Made by a program: the position numbers and the translations under genes
Notes under the pieces: generated by a model
Database searches by the model: none
Told to the model about the DNA's origin: nothing
The model's input: only the letters and a program-made list of their open reading frames with translations
Source of the DNA: Mycobacterium syngnathidarum
Lineage (GTDB): Bacteria > Actinomycetota > Actinomycetes > Mycobacteriales > Mycobacteriaceae
Length of the DNA stretch: 64,000 nt
Assembly: GCF_001942625.1 (NCBI RefSeq)
Contig: NZ_MLCL01000011.1
Location: 1-64,000 of the forward strand
Direction of reading: 5' to 3'
Part shown: piece by piece, positions 35,192 through 44,744 of the stretch
Layout: every line of letters starts with the position of its first letter
Position numbering within the stretch: position 1 is the first letter of the stretch

Positions 35192-36265
35192 ATGCTGCTA
35201 CCTGTGATGCCGCCCGTCTCGCCGATGCTGGCCAAGCCGGCGACGGCGATCCCACCGGACGCGTCCTACGAACCCAAGTGGGACGGCTTCCGGGCAGTGG
35301 TGTTCCGCGACGGCGACGAGATCGAGCTCGGCAGCCGCAACGAGCGGCCGATGACCCGGTACTTCCCCGAACTCGTCGACGCCGCGAAAGCCGAGCTCCC
35401 GTCCCGCTGCGTCGTCGACGGCGAGATCGTCCTGCCCACCGAACGGGGTCTGGATTTCGAAGCCTTGCAATTGCGTCTGCACCCCGCGGCGTCGCGGGTG
35501 CGCCTGCTGGCCGAGCAGACCCCAGCCCGCTTCATCGCCTTCGACCTGCTCGCGCTGGGAGACGACGACCTCACGGGCCGGCCGTTCAGTGAACGGCGCG
35601 CCGCCCTGGTCGATGCGATGGGTTCGGGTCCGTCGTTCCATGTCACCCCGGCCACCACCGATCTGCCGACCGCGCGCCGCTGGTTCGACGAGTTCGAGGG
35701 AGCCGGGCTCGACGGGCTCATCGCCAAGCCGCTCACCCTCACCTATCAACCCGACAAACGGGTCATGGTGAAGATCAAGCATCAGCGGACCGCCGACTGT
35801 GTGGTGGCCGGTTACCGGCTGCACAAGTCGGGACCGGATGCGGTCGGCTCGCTGCTGCTCGGGCTCTACACCGATGACGGCGAACTGGCCTCCGTCGGCG
35901 TCATCGGCGCCTTCCCGATGGAGAGACGCCGGGCCCTGTTCACCGAATTACAGCCCCTGGTCACCAGTTTCGAAAACCACCCGTGGAACTGGGCCGCACA
36001 GGTAGCCGCCGACCCGGACCTGGCCCGACGATACGGCGGTGGCTCACGCTGGAACGCCGGCAAGGACCTGTCCTTCGTGCCGCTACGACCCGAACGTGTT
36101 GTCGAGGTCCGCTACGACCACATGGAGGGCAGACGCTTCCGGCACACCGCCCAGTTCAACCGCTGGCGACCCGACCGCGACCCACGGTCGTGCACCTACG
36201 CCCAACTGGAGCAGCCGGTGACCTTCCGGCTCGACGACATCGTTCCGGGCCTGTTATCCCGCTAG
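35192..36265 (+). CDS. ligC2: ATP-dependent DNA ligase LigC (LigC2 type, Rv3731-like)
   Basis: 357 residues from ATG 35192: MLLPVMPPVSPMLAKPATAI, then motif I SYEPKWDGFR with adenylated Lys29, VVDGEIVLP, GAGLDGLIAKPL, KRVMVKIKHQRTADCVVAGYRLHKSG and the OB-fold part VVEVRYDHMEGRRFRHTAQFNRWRPDRDPRSCTYAQL. It seals nicks, with Prim-PolC in base excision repair as reported for mycobacterial LigC. It is the only intact LigC here since ligC1 is split. Its motif-I DNA differs from the ligC1 insertion site at few positions. Ends 4 bp inside the following convergent gene. Confidence 0.93.
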   Translation: MLLPVMPPVSPMLAKPATAIPPDASYEPKWDGFRAVVFRDGDEIELGSRNERPMTRYFPELVDAAKAELPSRCVVDGEIVLPTERGLDFEALQLRLHPAASRVRLLAEQTPARFIAFDLLALGDDDLTGRPFSERRAALVDAMGSGPSFHVTPATTDLPTARRWFDEFEGAGLDGLIAKPLTLTYQPDKRVMVKIKHQRTADCVVAGYRLHKSGPDAVGSLLLGLYTDDGELASVGVIGAFPMERRRALFTELQPLVTSFENHPWNWAAQVAADPDLARRYGGGSRWNAGKDLSFVPLRPERVVEVRYDHMEGRRFRHTAQFNRWRPDRDPRSCTYAQLEQPVTFRLDDIVPGLLSR

Positions 36266-37116
36266 TGGCGATCCGGTGGCTGCAGCCAGGTGGCCAGGTT
36301 GCGGACGTAATCCTTGTACACACCCAGAAGTGACGGATCGGCCCCGATCTGCCAGCCGGGCTGATCGGTCACGAACGACGGCGCCCCGTGCGCCAGATCC
36401 CAGTTGTAGTCCGCGAAATGGTGGAAGGTCGACTCGGCCACGGCCCGGCCCATCGGCCTGCCCTCCGGCGTGCGCTCACCGTCCAGTGCCACCGCGAGAT
36501 TGAACAATCTGCCGGTTGCGGTGCTGCGCCCCCGGGCCACTACCGTCGCGAACGGCACCTGCGCCGAAACCAGCCCCTCGTGGGGATGAGCTGGGAACCA
36601 CTCGATGCGTCCGCCGGCGGTCCGGGACGTGCGCAGCAGCTGATGCACGGGCTCCTCGGCCAGCACCGGCTGATAGTCGCCGTTGGCACCCGAGTGATAG
36701 TTGGGCCACGAGATGTCCGGGTTGTCCTGGTCATCGCACCGTGCGACGGGATCCAGGCCGGCCTCGTGAAACTCGTTGACCTGCCCCAACGAGCCCAGCC
36801 CGCGCAGGCAGCTGCCGAGGTTTTGATGGTCACGCGCGGTGAGCACGCCGCCACCGAGCCCACGAAATCGGCCGATCGCCGCGCATTCGTCGGGCGTCAG
36901 ACCGTCACCGACGTCGACGGCCATCAACCAGAGCTGGTCGAACCCGAGCTCGTCGAGGTGGCTGAGCACCGGGTCCTCCCCAGCATGGTCGGCCCGGTTG
37001 CGGGCCAGCACATCGTGCCCGTCCGCACGCAGCTCGCCGGCCAGCAGAGAGAACCGGCTGACATCCCAATCGTCGGGGTTCTCCGCGATCGTGGTCTGCA
37101 ACAAGATTGTCGCCAT
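36262..37116 (-). CDS. Conserved hypothetical protein, possible ThuA/GATase1-like fold
   Basis: 284 residues, MATILLQTTIAENPDDWDVSRFSLLAGELRADGHDVLARNRAD. The order of a short N-terminal strand, LWLMAVDVGDGLTPDECAAIGRFRGLGGGVLTARDHQNLGSCLRGLG and an ending domain with FHHFADYNWDL recalls class-I glutamine-amidotransferase-like/ThuA proteins, but no catalytic Cys triad is clear. Overlaps the ligC2 stop by 4 bp. I do not recognise a function. Confidence 0.7.
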   Translation of the reverse strand: MATILLQTTIAENPDDWDVSRFSLLAGELRADGHDVLARNRADHAGEDPVLSHLDELGFDQLWLMAVDVGDGLTPDECAAIGRFRGLGGGVLTARDHQNLGSCLRGLGSLGQVNEFHEAGLDPVARCDDQDNPDISWPNYHSGANGDYQPVLAEEPVHQLLRTSRTAGGRIEWFPAHPHEGLVSAQVPFATVVARGRSTATGRLFNLAVALDGERTPEGRPMGRAVAESTFHHFADYNWDLAHGAPSFVTDQPGWQIGADPSLLGVYKDYVRNLATWLQPPDRH

Positions 37117-37176
37117 GCGATGAGCCTGGGCCGGACGGCGACGCTTGGGACCCTTGAAAACCCGTGGTCGCCGACG

Positions 37177-39978
37177 CTAACTGCTCCACGAGACGGAACG
37201 CAGTTGCCTGCGTGACCGGACGCCGAGCTTGACGAAGACCTTGCGCAGGTGCCATTCGACGGTGTGTGTGCTGATGAACAACTGCGCGCCGATCTCCTGA
37301 TTGGTCAGCCCGTCTCCAGCCAATTGGGCGATCTGCGCCTCCTGCGCGGTCAACTCATCGCCCGAGGCCAACGGCTGCTTGCGCACCTTCTCCCCGGTGG
37401 CGATCAGTTCACGGCGGGCCCGTTCGGCGAACGCGTGCGCACCCATCTTGGTGAACATGTCGTAGGCGGTGTTGAGGTGTTGGCGCGCACTGGTGCGCTG
37501 TTTCTGGCGCCGCAACCACTCCCCGTAGCACAGATGCATCCGGGCCAACTGCACCCGGACCCGGGTGCGGCCCAGCCGCTCCAGAGACTCCTCGAACAGG
37601 GCATCGGCCTCCGCGTCGTCGGCTACCAGCGCCCGAGCACCGGCGAATACGCCCAGCCCCCAATCAGTTCCACTGACGCCTGCACCAGCTTCCAGCCTGC
37701 GCACCGCGTCCTCGGCCACATCCACCTTGCCGACGCGCACTGCGGCCTCGGTCAGCTCGAACAAACACCAGCCGTGGAAGCCGAGATCACGGTATTCACA
37801 GGCCTGCTGGACTGCGGCCAATGCCTCGTCGCACCTGCCGAGACCGTTGTAGAGCACCGCGGCCACGTACCCGGTGACCCCCAGCAGCCGCCCCTCCCCC
37901 TTGGCTATGCCTTCGGCCCGGCCGGCCTCGATCAGGTCACCCGCCTCGTTCACATCACCGCGCCAGGCCGCCAACTCCACCTTGTGGTACTTCATCGGGT
38001 GATAACCGATGTCCTCCGCGATCGTGTCGGCCTCCGCCAAAAGCCTTTCTGCGGCGACGAATTCGCCTTCCAACACGTGTACGCCGGCCTGGTAGGCGAT
38101 CGCAGGTGCAAGCAGCGCCAACGCCCCGGTGGCGCGCGCATAGCCGATCATCTCGCCGGCGAGCCGTGCGTTCAGGTCGTCGTCCCACAGCTCGTCTGCG
38201 AGCGACTCCTGCATGATCGGGAAGGCCGACGCCAGCCAGTGCACCGCCCTGCCGTCATGACGGCGGGCGTGCTCACACCACAACTGAAGCGCCGCGCGCA
38301 CCTGCTCGGCAGCCGCGGGCAGGCCGTCGGTGACCAACGTCGCCATGCCGATCAACAGGAGGTCGATGGGCCGCGTCGGCGTGTCGATCCGGGCGACCGC
38401 ATCGCGGGCCGCCCGGGCCGCGATCACCAGGGCATCCGGCTGGCTGCGTGAGGCGAACATCGCCGCGGCCAGCGCCTCGATGTAGGTTTCCCGAGCCAGC
38501 TCGTCGTCGAGGGTCTCCAGCCGTCGGGCAGCCTCGATCAGTAGCGCAGCGGCATGGCGGACCGGCGGCGCGCCGGGCAGGCCGCCGCGGCTGCGGGTGA
38601 ATTCCATCTGTGCCCGCAGCCGCCCCACCTGAGCCCGCTGCAACTCGGTCAGCGGATTCAGTTCAGCCAGGGACAGTAACTCGTAGGCAGATTCTGGAGC
38701 GGCTGCCTCACGTTTGGCCGCCGCAGCCGCGATAGCCCGAGAGCTGCGCAGGGCCGGATCGGCGGACAGGATCGCCGACCGCTCGAGGAAGGTCGCCGCG
38801 GCGGCGATCCCGCCCCGGCTCTGGGCCCGCCAGGCCGAGGCCTCCAGATCGGCGGCCACCGCGTCGTCGGGACCGGCCGCGGCGTTTGCCGCATGCCAGG
38901 CCCGGCGGTCGGGATCGAGTTCGGGATCGGTGGCAACGGCCAAGGCGCGGTGCACTTCCCGTCGGTCAGCCACGTCCGCCGCCCGATAGGCCGCCGACCG
39001 GACCAGCGGGTGATGGAACCGCATGCGGGGGCCGAACTCGATCACCCCGGCGGCCTCGGCCGGGGCCAGCGCATCCATTCCGATGCCCAAATACCCTGCG
39101 GCACGCGAGAACACCACGGGATCACCGACCGGATCCGCCGCCGCGAGCAGCGCCAACCGACGAGTGTCCGCGGGCAGCGACTGGATTCGGCGGACGAACC
39201 CCTCCTCCACCTGCCCGACCGATGGCCGCGTCCCGACGATCCAGAAGCCACCGGCGCGCTCCGCGGCCGAGACATTGCGCGGCACTTCCAAAAGCGCCAA
39301 TGGATTGCCGCGGCTCTCGGCGATGAGCCGGTCACGGACCCGCTCATCGAGCCGCCCCACAACCACCGAGTCCAGCAGCTCCCTGGCAGCACTGTCCGAA
39401 AGGCCTTCGAGCCGCAGTTCGGGCAGGCCGGGCAGGACATCCACGGCGGTACCGTCACGATCGTCCCGGACGGCGAACACCAGGACCACCGGCTCGGCCA
39501 GCAGCCGCCGCGCGACGAAACCCAGCGTCTGCACGGAGACCTGATCGAGCCATTGAGCGTCGTCGACCACGCACAACAGCGGCTTGTCGTCGGCAGCGGA
39601 GGCCAGCAGACTCAGCACAGCCAGACCGACCAGAAAGCGGTCCGGCGCCGGTCCGACACCACGCCCGAACGCCACCGACAGGGCGTCACACTGCGGCTCG
39701 GGAAGCTCGTCGAGATGATCCAGCAGCGGCGCGCACAGATGATGCAAGCCGGCGAAAGCCAGTTCCATGTCGGACTCGACCCCGGCCACCTGGGTCACCC
39801 GGAAACCCGCAGCCTGCTCGACGACATAGTCGAGCAGCGCCGTCTTCCCGACACCTGCCTCGCCGCGCACCACCAGCACCGCGCTGCCGCCGGAGCCTGC
39901 GTCCGAGACCAACTTCCGGAGTGTCGAACATTCGCTGACGCGGCCCCGTAGAGACGGACCTGAGCCCATAATCGCCAT
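37177..39978 (-). CDS. LuxR-family regulator with AAA ATPase (LAL type)
   Basis: 933 residues from ATG 39978 (MAIMGSGPSLRGRVSECSTLRKLVSDA). The N-terminal ATPase has Walker A VRGEAGVGKTALLDYV and Walker B LLCVVDDAQWLD. A long tetratricopeptide-like helical middle follows, then a C-terminal LuxR HTH (ELTAQEAQIAQLAGDGLTNQEIGAQLFISTHTVEWHLRKVFVKLGVRSR). LAL regulators sense metabolites or proteins via the ATPase/TPR parts and activate transcription. The target is unknown; the adjacent carboxylesterase is a candidate neighbour on the same strand, upstream. Confidence 0.9.
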   Translation of the reverse strand: MAIMGSGPSLRGRVSECSTLRKLVSDAGSGGSAVLVVRGEAGVGKTALLDYVVEQAAGFRVTQVAGVESDMELAFAGLHHLCAPLLDHLDELPEPQCDALSVAFGRGVGPAPDRFLVGLAVLSLLASAADDKPLLCVVDDAQWLDQVSVQTLGFVARRLLAEPVVLVFAVRDDRDGTAVDVLPGLPELRLEGLSDSAARELLDSVVVGRLDERVRDRLIAESRGNPLALLEVPRNVSAAERAGGFWIVGTRPSVGQVEEGFVRRIQSLPADTRRLALLAAADPVGDPVVFSRAAGYLGIGMDALAPAEAAGVIEFGPRMRFHHPLVRSAAYRAADVADRREVHRALAVATDPELDPDRRAWHAANAAAGPDDAVAADLEASAWRAQSRGGIAAAATFLERSAILSADPALRSSRAIAAAAAKREAAAPESAYELLSLAELNPLTELQRAQVGRLRAQMEFTRSRGGLPGAPPVRHAAALLIEAARRLETLDDELARETYIEALAAAMFASRSQPDALVIAARAARDAVARIDTPTRPIDLLLIGMATLVTDGLPAAAEQVRAALQLWCEHARRHDGRAVHWLASAFPIMQESLADELWDDDLNARLAGEMIGYARATGALALLAPAIAYQAGVHVLEGEFVAAERLLAEADTIAEDIGYHPMKYHKVELAAWRGDVNEAGDLIEAGRAEGIAKGEGRLLGVTGYVAAVLYNGLGRCDEALAAVQQACEYRDLGFHGWCLFELTEAAVRVGKVDVAEDAVRRLEAGAGVSGTDWGLGVFAGARALVADDAEADALFEESLERLGRTRVRVQLARMHLCYGEWLRRQKQRTSARQHLNTAYDMFTKMGAHAFAERARRELIATGEKVRKQPLASGDELTAQEAQIAQLAGDGLTNQEIGAQLFISTHTVEWHLRKVFVKLGVRSRRQLRSVSWSS

Positions 39979-40052
39979 CACTCCACCGCGTCCGAATTTT
40001 GCCGAAACTGTACCAAGCGAGCCCGGGTACGGCTGTTCGGACGAGGTTTTGT

Positions 40053-41354
40053 TCAGCCGAACCGCAGTGACGGCCCGGGCAGCGACTCGACGCCGTGGTG
40101 GGCGAATTGCGCCCACCGGGTGCGCATCTCGGCGGAAAGCTGATTGTCGATCGTGCGCTGCGGACCGAGCATCGGGGCGTCCGCCCAGGTTTGCGGTGAG
40201 CCGAACAGGAACGGCAACTCCATACAGTGGCAGGCGCCCAGCGGGGCATTGGCCGGCGTCCAGTCGAAGCGATAGGTGCCGACCCGGCCGCCGTGGGTTC
40301 GCCAGGCCTGCGCCAGGCGCTCGGCCGGACCCGAGAACGCTTGCTTGGTGACTGCCGTCGAACCCGCCCGAACCGCCAACCTGCCGAGGACCGGCACCCG
40401 GTTGAGCTTGGCCACCCGGGGATCCATCGCCACGAACGGCGCGGCGTCGTCCTTCGTGTAGCCGACGAGCAGCTCGATGCGGCCGGCTGCGGCCGCGAGG
40501 GCGTCGGGCACGTCTGCGGGTGCCGGCAGCGGTCCCCGGCCCAGCCGCGGCGCGAAGGCCAGTCCGCCCAGCAGGCCGAAGCCCTGCGCTGCGGCCACGG
40601 CGGCACCTTCGGCGGCGAGCAACCGCTCGACACTGACCTCGGAGGGATCAGCCCCGGCCAGCGATGTGGCCATCGCCGCGCCCATGTTCTGCGCCATGTC
40701 GTCGCGCCCGTGGTCCAACTCCAGCGGGGCGCTCTGCAGGATCGCGCGATGGAACAACCCGGCCGCGTCCTGGCACAACATCAACGACCAGACGGAATGG
40801 GCACCGGCTGATTGACCGAACGCGGTCACGTTGGTCGCGTCGCCGCCGAACGCGGCGATGTTGTCCTGCACCCATCGCAACGCCAGGATCTGATCACGCA
40901 GGCCGAGATTGTCCGCAGTGATCCCGGGTGGCGGCAGATAACCGAAAATGCCGAGCCGGTAACTCACGTTGACCACCACCACGTTGCCGGCCCGGGCCAG
41001 TGTGCCGGCGTCGTACTTGGCCGACTCGCCACTGCCGGCGACATAGGCACCGCCGTGGAACCACACCATCACCGGTAGTCGATGCGCATCGGCCGGGGCC
41101 GTCACCGTCAGCATCAAGCAGTTCTCGTCGGTCGACAGACCCTCGAGGACGTTGCCCGTCACCCAGCCCAGGCGAGAAGGCCGCTGCGGGCAGGCCGGGC
41201 CCGACTGCGTCGCGTCCCTGACCCCCGACCAGGCCGGAGGTGGTTCGGCGACCGCGAATCGTTTGGCGGCGCCGTAGCGCACCCCTCTCGCGCGTATCAG
41301 TCCGTCCTGATGCTCAACCTGGATCGTGCCGCCGGTGACGTGTCGCTCCCGCAC
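40053..41354 (-). CDS. Type-B carboxylesterase
   Basis: 433 residues from GTG 41354. Carboxylesterase-B features: VMVWFHGGAYVAGSGES (oxyanion hole), NLGLRDQILALRWVQDNIAAFGGD, and the nucleophile elbow VTAFGQSAGAHSVW. The C-terminal His region is CHCMELPFLFGSP. It is shorter than the ~500-residue typical enzymes, with a compact C-terminal half. No signal peptide, so cytoplasmic. The substrate is an ester of unknown type. Confidence 0.87.
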   Translation of the reverse strand: MRERHVTGGTIQVEHQDGLIRARGVRYGAAKRFAVAEPPPAWSGVRDATQSGPACPQRPSRLGWVTGNVLEGLSTDENCLMLTVTAPADAHRLPVMVWFHGGAYVAGSGESAKYDAGTLARAGNVVVVNVSYRLGIFGYLPPPGITADNLGLRDQILALRWVQDNIAAFGGDATNVTAFGQSAGAHSVWSLMLCQDAAGLFHRAILQSAPLELDHGRDDMAQNMGAAMATSLAGADPSEVSVERLLAAEGAAVAAAQGFGLLGGLAFAPRLGRGPLPAPADVPDALAAAAGRIELLVGYTKDDAAPFVAMDPRVAKLNRVPVLGRLAVRAGSTAVTKQAFSGPAERLAQAWRTHGGRVGTYRFDWTPANAPLGACHCMELPFLFGSPQTWADAPMLGPQRTIDNQLSAEMRTRWAQFAHHGVESLPGPSLRFG

Positions 41355-41404
41355 CCGCCCAACGCTAGCGTTTACCGCCGCCGGCAGGCGGGCATGCCAA
41401 CAGC

Positions 41405-41571
41405 ATGTCTGTAACCGCATTTCAGGACCTGCCACTGGCTGACCGGGACCGCGAGTGGACGGCGCCCGCGGCGGCGTCGACCTCCCGAAGGGCGACATCG
41501 ACCGGGTGAAAAACCACCTGGCGAAGTACTACGAGAAGATGGGCGAGACCGCGCCCTGGGACCGCGATTAG
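41405..41571 (+). pseudogene. Remnant of a small prophage-type or conserved protein with internal deletion
   Basis: From ATG 41405 the reading MSVTAFQDLPLADRDREW is sensible, then breaks. From 41461 a different frame reads GARGGVDLPKGDIDRVKNHLAKYYEKMGETAPWDRD and a TAG at 41569. Both pieces look like the two ends of one protein of a type found in actinobacterial phage-related genes, with the middle lost and the frame shifted. The family is recalled, not verified. Confidence 0.55.
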
Positions 41572-41584
41572 CTAGATTGCGGGC

Positions 41585-42466
41585 GTGAGCCCAACCCCCG
41601 CCGGGCGGTTCGCGCCGAGCCCGTCGGCCGAGCTGCACATCGGCAACCTCCGCACCGCGGTGCTGGCCTGGCTGTTCGCCCGGTCCACCGAGCGGCGGTT
41701 CTTGGTGCGGGTCGAGGATCTCGATGACCGCACCTTTCCCGAAATCGGGCACCGCCAGGTGACCGACCTGGCCGCGATCGGGCTGACCTGGGACGAGCCG
41801 GTGCAATGGCAGACAGCCCACCAGGAACGCTACGACGCGGTGATCGCCGAGCTGTTCGAGCGCGGCCTGCTGTACGAATGCTATTGCAGCCGAAAGGATA
41901 TCGCCCAGGCGCCACGTGCCCCCCACGCCCCCGAAGGTGCCTACCCCGGCACCTGCCGCGACCTGACCGCGGCCGAACGCGCTTCGCGCCGCGCCGAAAC
42001 CGGCCGCCCGCCCGCGCTGCGGCTGCGCACCGACACCTTCGTCGGCACCGTCGCCGACCTGCTGCACGGCAGCTACACCGGGATCATCGACGACTTCGTG
42101 GTGCGCCGCGGTGACGGCGTGCCCGCCTACAACCTGGCCGTAGTGGTCGATGACGCCGCCGGCGGAGTCGACCAGGTGGTGCGGGGCGACGATCTGCTGA
42201 GCTCCTCCCCACGCCAGGCCTACCTGGCACGACTGCTGGACTGCGCCGAACCCACCTACGCCCACGTTCCCCTGGTACTCAACGAAGACGGCGCCCGGCT
42301 GGCCAAACGCGACGGGGCAGTCAATCTCGCCGAGATCGGCGTCGAGCGGGCGCTCGAACAGATCAGTGCCTCGCTCGGGTGGCCCCCACTCGATCTGCCC
42401 GGAATGCTGGACCGATTCGACCCGGCCGCTCTGCCCCGGCACCCGTGGATATATCAGCCCGGCTGA
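41585..42466 (+). CDS. gluQRS: Glutamyl-Q tRNA(Asp) synthetase
   Basis: 293 residues from GTG 41585. It is a truncated GluRS catalytic domain: GRFAPSPSAELHIGNLRTAVLAWL (HIGH-like), a zinc site YECYCSR...YPGTCRD, ALRLRTDTFVG, VVRGDDLLSSSPRQ and the KMSKS-like ARLAKRDGAVNL. No anticodon-binding domain is present. GluQRS attaches glutamate to the queuosine at position 34 of tRNA-Asp, a modification whose base is inserted by Tgt, encoded 6 kb downstream. Starts 13 bp after the remnant gene. Confidence 0.94.
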   Translation: MSPTPAGRFAPSPSAELHIGNLRTAVLAWLFARSTERRFLVRVEDLDDRTFPEIGHRQVTDLAAIGLTWDEPVQWQTAHQERYDAVIAELFERGLLYECYCSRKDIAQAPRAPHAPEGAYPGTCRDLTAAERASRRAETGRPPALRLRTDTFVGTVADLLHGSYTGIIDDFVVRRGDGVPAYNLAVVVDDAAGGVDQVVRGDDLLSSSPRQAYLARLLDCAEPTYAHVPLVLNEDGARLAKRDGAVNLAEIGVERALEQISASLGWPPLDLPGMLDRFDPAALPRHPWIYQPG

Positions 42467-42510
42467 GCAGAAGCCTGCAGAACACCGCGCGCCCCTGTTA
42501 GCGTCCGGCG

Positions 42511-43983
42511 GTGCGTTCCCGACGAATTTCGCTGCTGGGGCTCCTGCTGATCCTCGCGGTGATGATTGCCGCGTGCGGAGGGAAAGCCGGTGAATCCGAC
42601 GAGCCGCTCAAGTCGGCCGGTGTACTGCGCGTCGGCACCGAAGGCGTGTACTCCCCATTCAGCTACCACGACACCGCCACCGGTCAACTCGTCGGCTATG
42701 ACGTCGACGTGGCACGCGCAGTCGGCGACAAGCTCGGTGTCAGAGTCGAATTCATCGAAACCCCATGGGATTCGATCTTCGCCGCACTCGAGGCCAACCG
42801 ATTCGACGTGGTGGCCAACGAGGTCACGATCACGCCGGAACGGCAAGCCAAATATGACCTCTCCCAGCCATATTCGATCGGCGAGGGCGTCATCGTCACC
42901 CGCGCAGACGACAATTCGATCAAGACCCTCGCGGATCTGAAGGGCAAGGTGGCCGCCGAAAACGCCACCAGCAACTGGTCGGAGATCGCGCGGGCGGCCG
43001 GCGCCCGGGTGGAAGCGGTCGAAGGTTTCACCCAGGCCATCAAGCTCCTCAACCAGGGCCGAGTGGACGTCGTGGTCAACGACAGCATCGCCGTCTACGC
43101 CTATCTGGCCGAGACGAACGACAAGTCGGTGAAGATCGCGGGCACCGTGGGCGAGAAGAGCGAGCAGGGCTTCGCCGCACGCAAGGACAGCGGACTGCTG
43201 CCCGAACTCAACACCGCGCTCGACCAACTGCGGGCCGACGGCACCCTGGCGGACATCTCGCAGAAATATCTCAGGGCCGACGCCTCCGGTGCGCCTACGG
43301 CAGACGAACCCCCGCCCGCGCGATCGACGTGGCAGCTCATCGCCGACAACCTGTGGCCGCTGGCCAAAGCCGCCCTGACCATGACCATTCCGTTGACGAT
43401 CATCAGCTTCACGATCGGCCTGGTGATCGCCTTGGCCGTGGCACTGGCCCGGCTGTCGCCAAATGTGCTGCTGAGCAACCTGGCCCGGTTCTACATCTCG
43501 ATCATCCGCGGGACACCGCTGTTGGTTCAGCTGTTCATCGTGTTCTTCGCGCTGCCCGAGTTCGGTGTGAAGATCGACCCGTTTCCCGCCGCGGTGATCG
43601 CCTTCAGCCTCAACGTCGGCGGCTATGCCGCGGAGATCATTCGCTCGGCCATCCAGAGCATCCCGAAGGGACAGTGGGAGGCGGCCGAGACGATCGGGCT
43701 CAATTATGCCGGAACCCTGCGGCGCATCATCCTGCCGCAGGCCGCCCGAGTAGCGGTCCCCCCGTTGTCGAACACCTTGATCTCACTGGTCAAAGACACA
43801 TCCCTGGCATCGACGATCCTGGTCACCGAGCTGCTCCGGCAGGCTCAGATCGTCGCGGCCCCGACATTCGAGTTCTTCGCCCTCTACGGCACGGCCGCGA
43901 TCTACTACTGGGTGATCTGCCTGGTGCTGTCGTTCGGCCAGAGTCGCCTCGAACGCCGACTGGAAAGGCATGTTGCGCGATGA
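42511..43983 (+). CDS. Amino-acid ABC transporter, substrate-binding lipoprotein fused to permease
   Basis: 490 residues from GTG 42511. A lipoprotein signal LLGLLLILAVMIAAC leads into a family-3 substrate-binding domain (~35-260; GVLRVGTEGVYSPFSYHDTATGQLVGYDVDVARAVG). A permease domain with ~5 helices follows (~280-490), including EAAETIGLNYAGTLRRIILPQAARVAVPPLSNTLISL, the EAA loop of His/Glu/polar amino-acid permeases. Fusions of this type handle glutamine or polar amino acids. It overlaps the ATPase gene by 4 bp (ATGA), so the two form one operon and a complete importer. Confidence 0.92.
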   Translation: MRSRRISLLGLLLILAVMIAACGGKAGESDEPLKSAGVLRVGTEGVYSPFSYHDTATGQLVGYDVDVARAVGDKLGVRVEFIETPWDSIFAALEANRFDVVANEVTITPERQAKYDLSQPYSIGEGVIVTRADDNSIKTLADLKGKVAAENATSNWSEIARAAGARVEAVEGFTQAIKLLNQGRVDVVVNDSIAVYAYLAETNDKSVKIAGTVGEKSEQGFAARKDSGLLPELNTALDQLRADGTLADISQKYLRADASGAPTADEPPPARSTWQLIADNLWPLAKAALTMTIPLTIISFTIGLVIALAVALARLSPNVLLSNLARFYISIIRGTPLLVQLFIVFFALPEFGVKIDPFPAAVIAFSLNVGGYAAEIIRSAIQSIPKGQWEAAETIGLNYAGTLRRIILPQAARVAVPPLSNTLISLVKDTSLASTILVTELLRQAQIVAAPTFEFFALYGTAAIYYWVICLVLSFGQSRLERRLERHVAR

Positions 43984-44744
43984 CCACACCACGCGAAGAC
44001 CGGATCGTCGCCTCCGATGTACACAAGGCCTTCGGCGACGTCCAGGTGCTCAAGGGCGTCTCGTTCACCGTGCCGCGCGGTACCGCGACCACCGTCATCG
44101 GCCCGTCGGGTTCGGGCAAGACGACGCTGCTGCGCACGCTCAATGCCCTCGATGTCGCCGACTCCGGGGTGATCCGGGTCGGCGATACCGAGCTGGACTT
44201 CTCCCAGCCCGTACCCAAAGACCAGCTGCGCCGTTATCGGGCGCAAAGCGGCTTTGTGTTCCAGTCCCACAACCTCTTTCCGCACAAGACCGTGCTACAA
44301 AACGTCACCGAAGGCCCGCTCGTGGTGCAGAAGCGCCCACGTGAGGAAGTGCTGGCCGAGGCCTCCGAACTCCTGGGCCAGGTGGGGTTGGCCGACCAGC
44401 GGGACAAGTATCCGTATCAGCTCTCGGGCGGTCAGCAGCAGCGCGTCGGTATCGCGCGGGCACTGGCACTCAAACCCAAAGTGGTGCTGTTCGACGAACC
44501 GACCTCGGCACTGGACCCGGAACTGGTCGGCGAAGTGCTCGCGGTGATCCGGGACCTGGCCGTGGAAGGCTGGACACTGGTGATCGTCACACACGAAATC
44601 CAGTTCGCCCGACAAGTTTCCGATCAGGTGCTGTTCACCGACGGTGGGGTCATCCTCGAGCAGGGGCCGCCGGCGGCGGTAATCGGTGACCCGAAAGAAG
44701 AACGCACCCGCCAGTTCCTGCAGCGGATCCTCAACCCGCTGTAG
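43980..44744 (+). CDS. Amino-acid ABC transporter ATP-binding protein
   Basis: 254 residues from ATG 43980, overlapping the permease stop. Walker A IGPSGSGKTTLLRTLN, Q-loop FVFQSHNLFPHKT, signature LSGGQQQRVGIARALAL, Walker B KVVLFDEPTSALDPEL, and the switch His in IVTHEIQFARQV are all present. It is a GlnQ/HisP-type ATPase that powers the fused receptor-permease. It ends in a 14-bp convergent overlap with the TetR gene. Confidence 0.95.
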   Translation: MTTPREDRIVASDVHKAFGDVQVLKGVSFTVPRGTATTVIGPSGSGKTTLLRTLNALDVADSGVIRVGDTELDFSQPVPKDQLRRYRAQSGFVFQSHNLFPHKTVLQNVTEGPLVVQKRPREEVLAEASELLGQVGLADQRDKYPYQLSGGQQQRVGIARALALKPKVVLFDEPTSALDPELVGEVLAVIRDLAVEGWTLVIVTHEIQFARQVSDQVLFTDGGVILEQGPPAAVIGDPKEERTRQFLQRILNPL

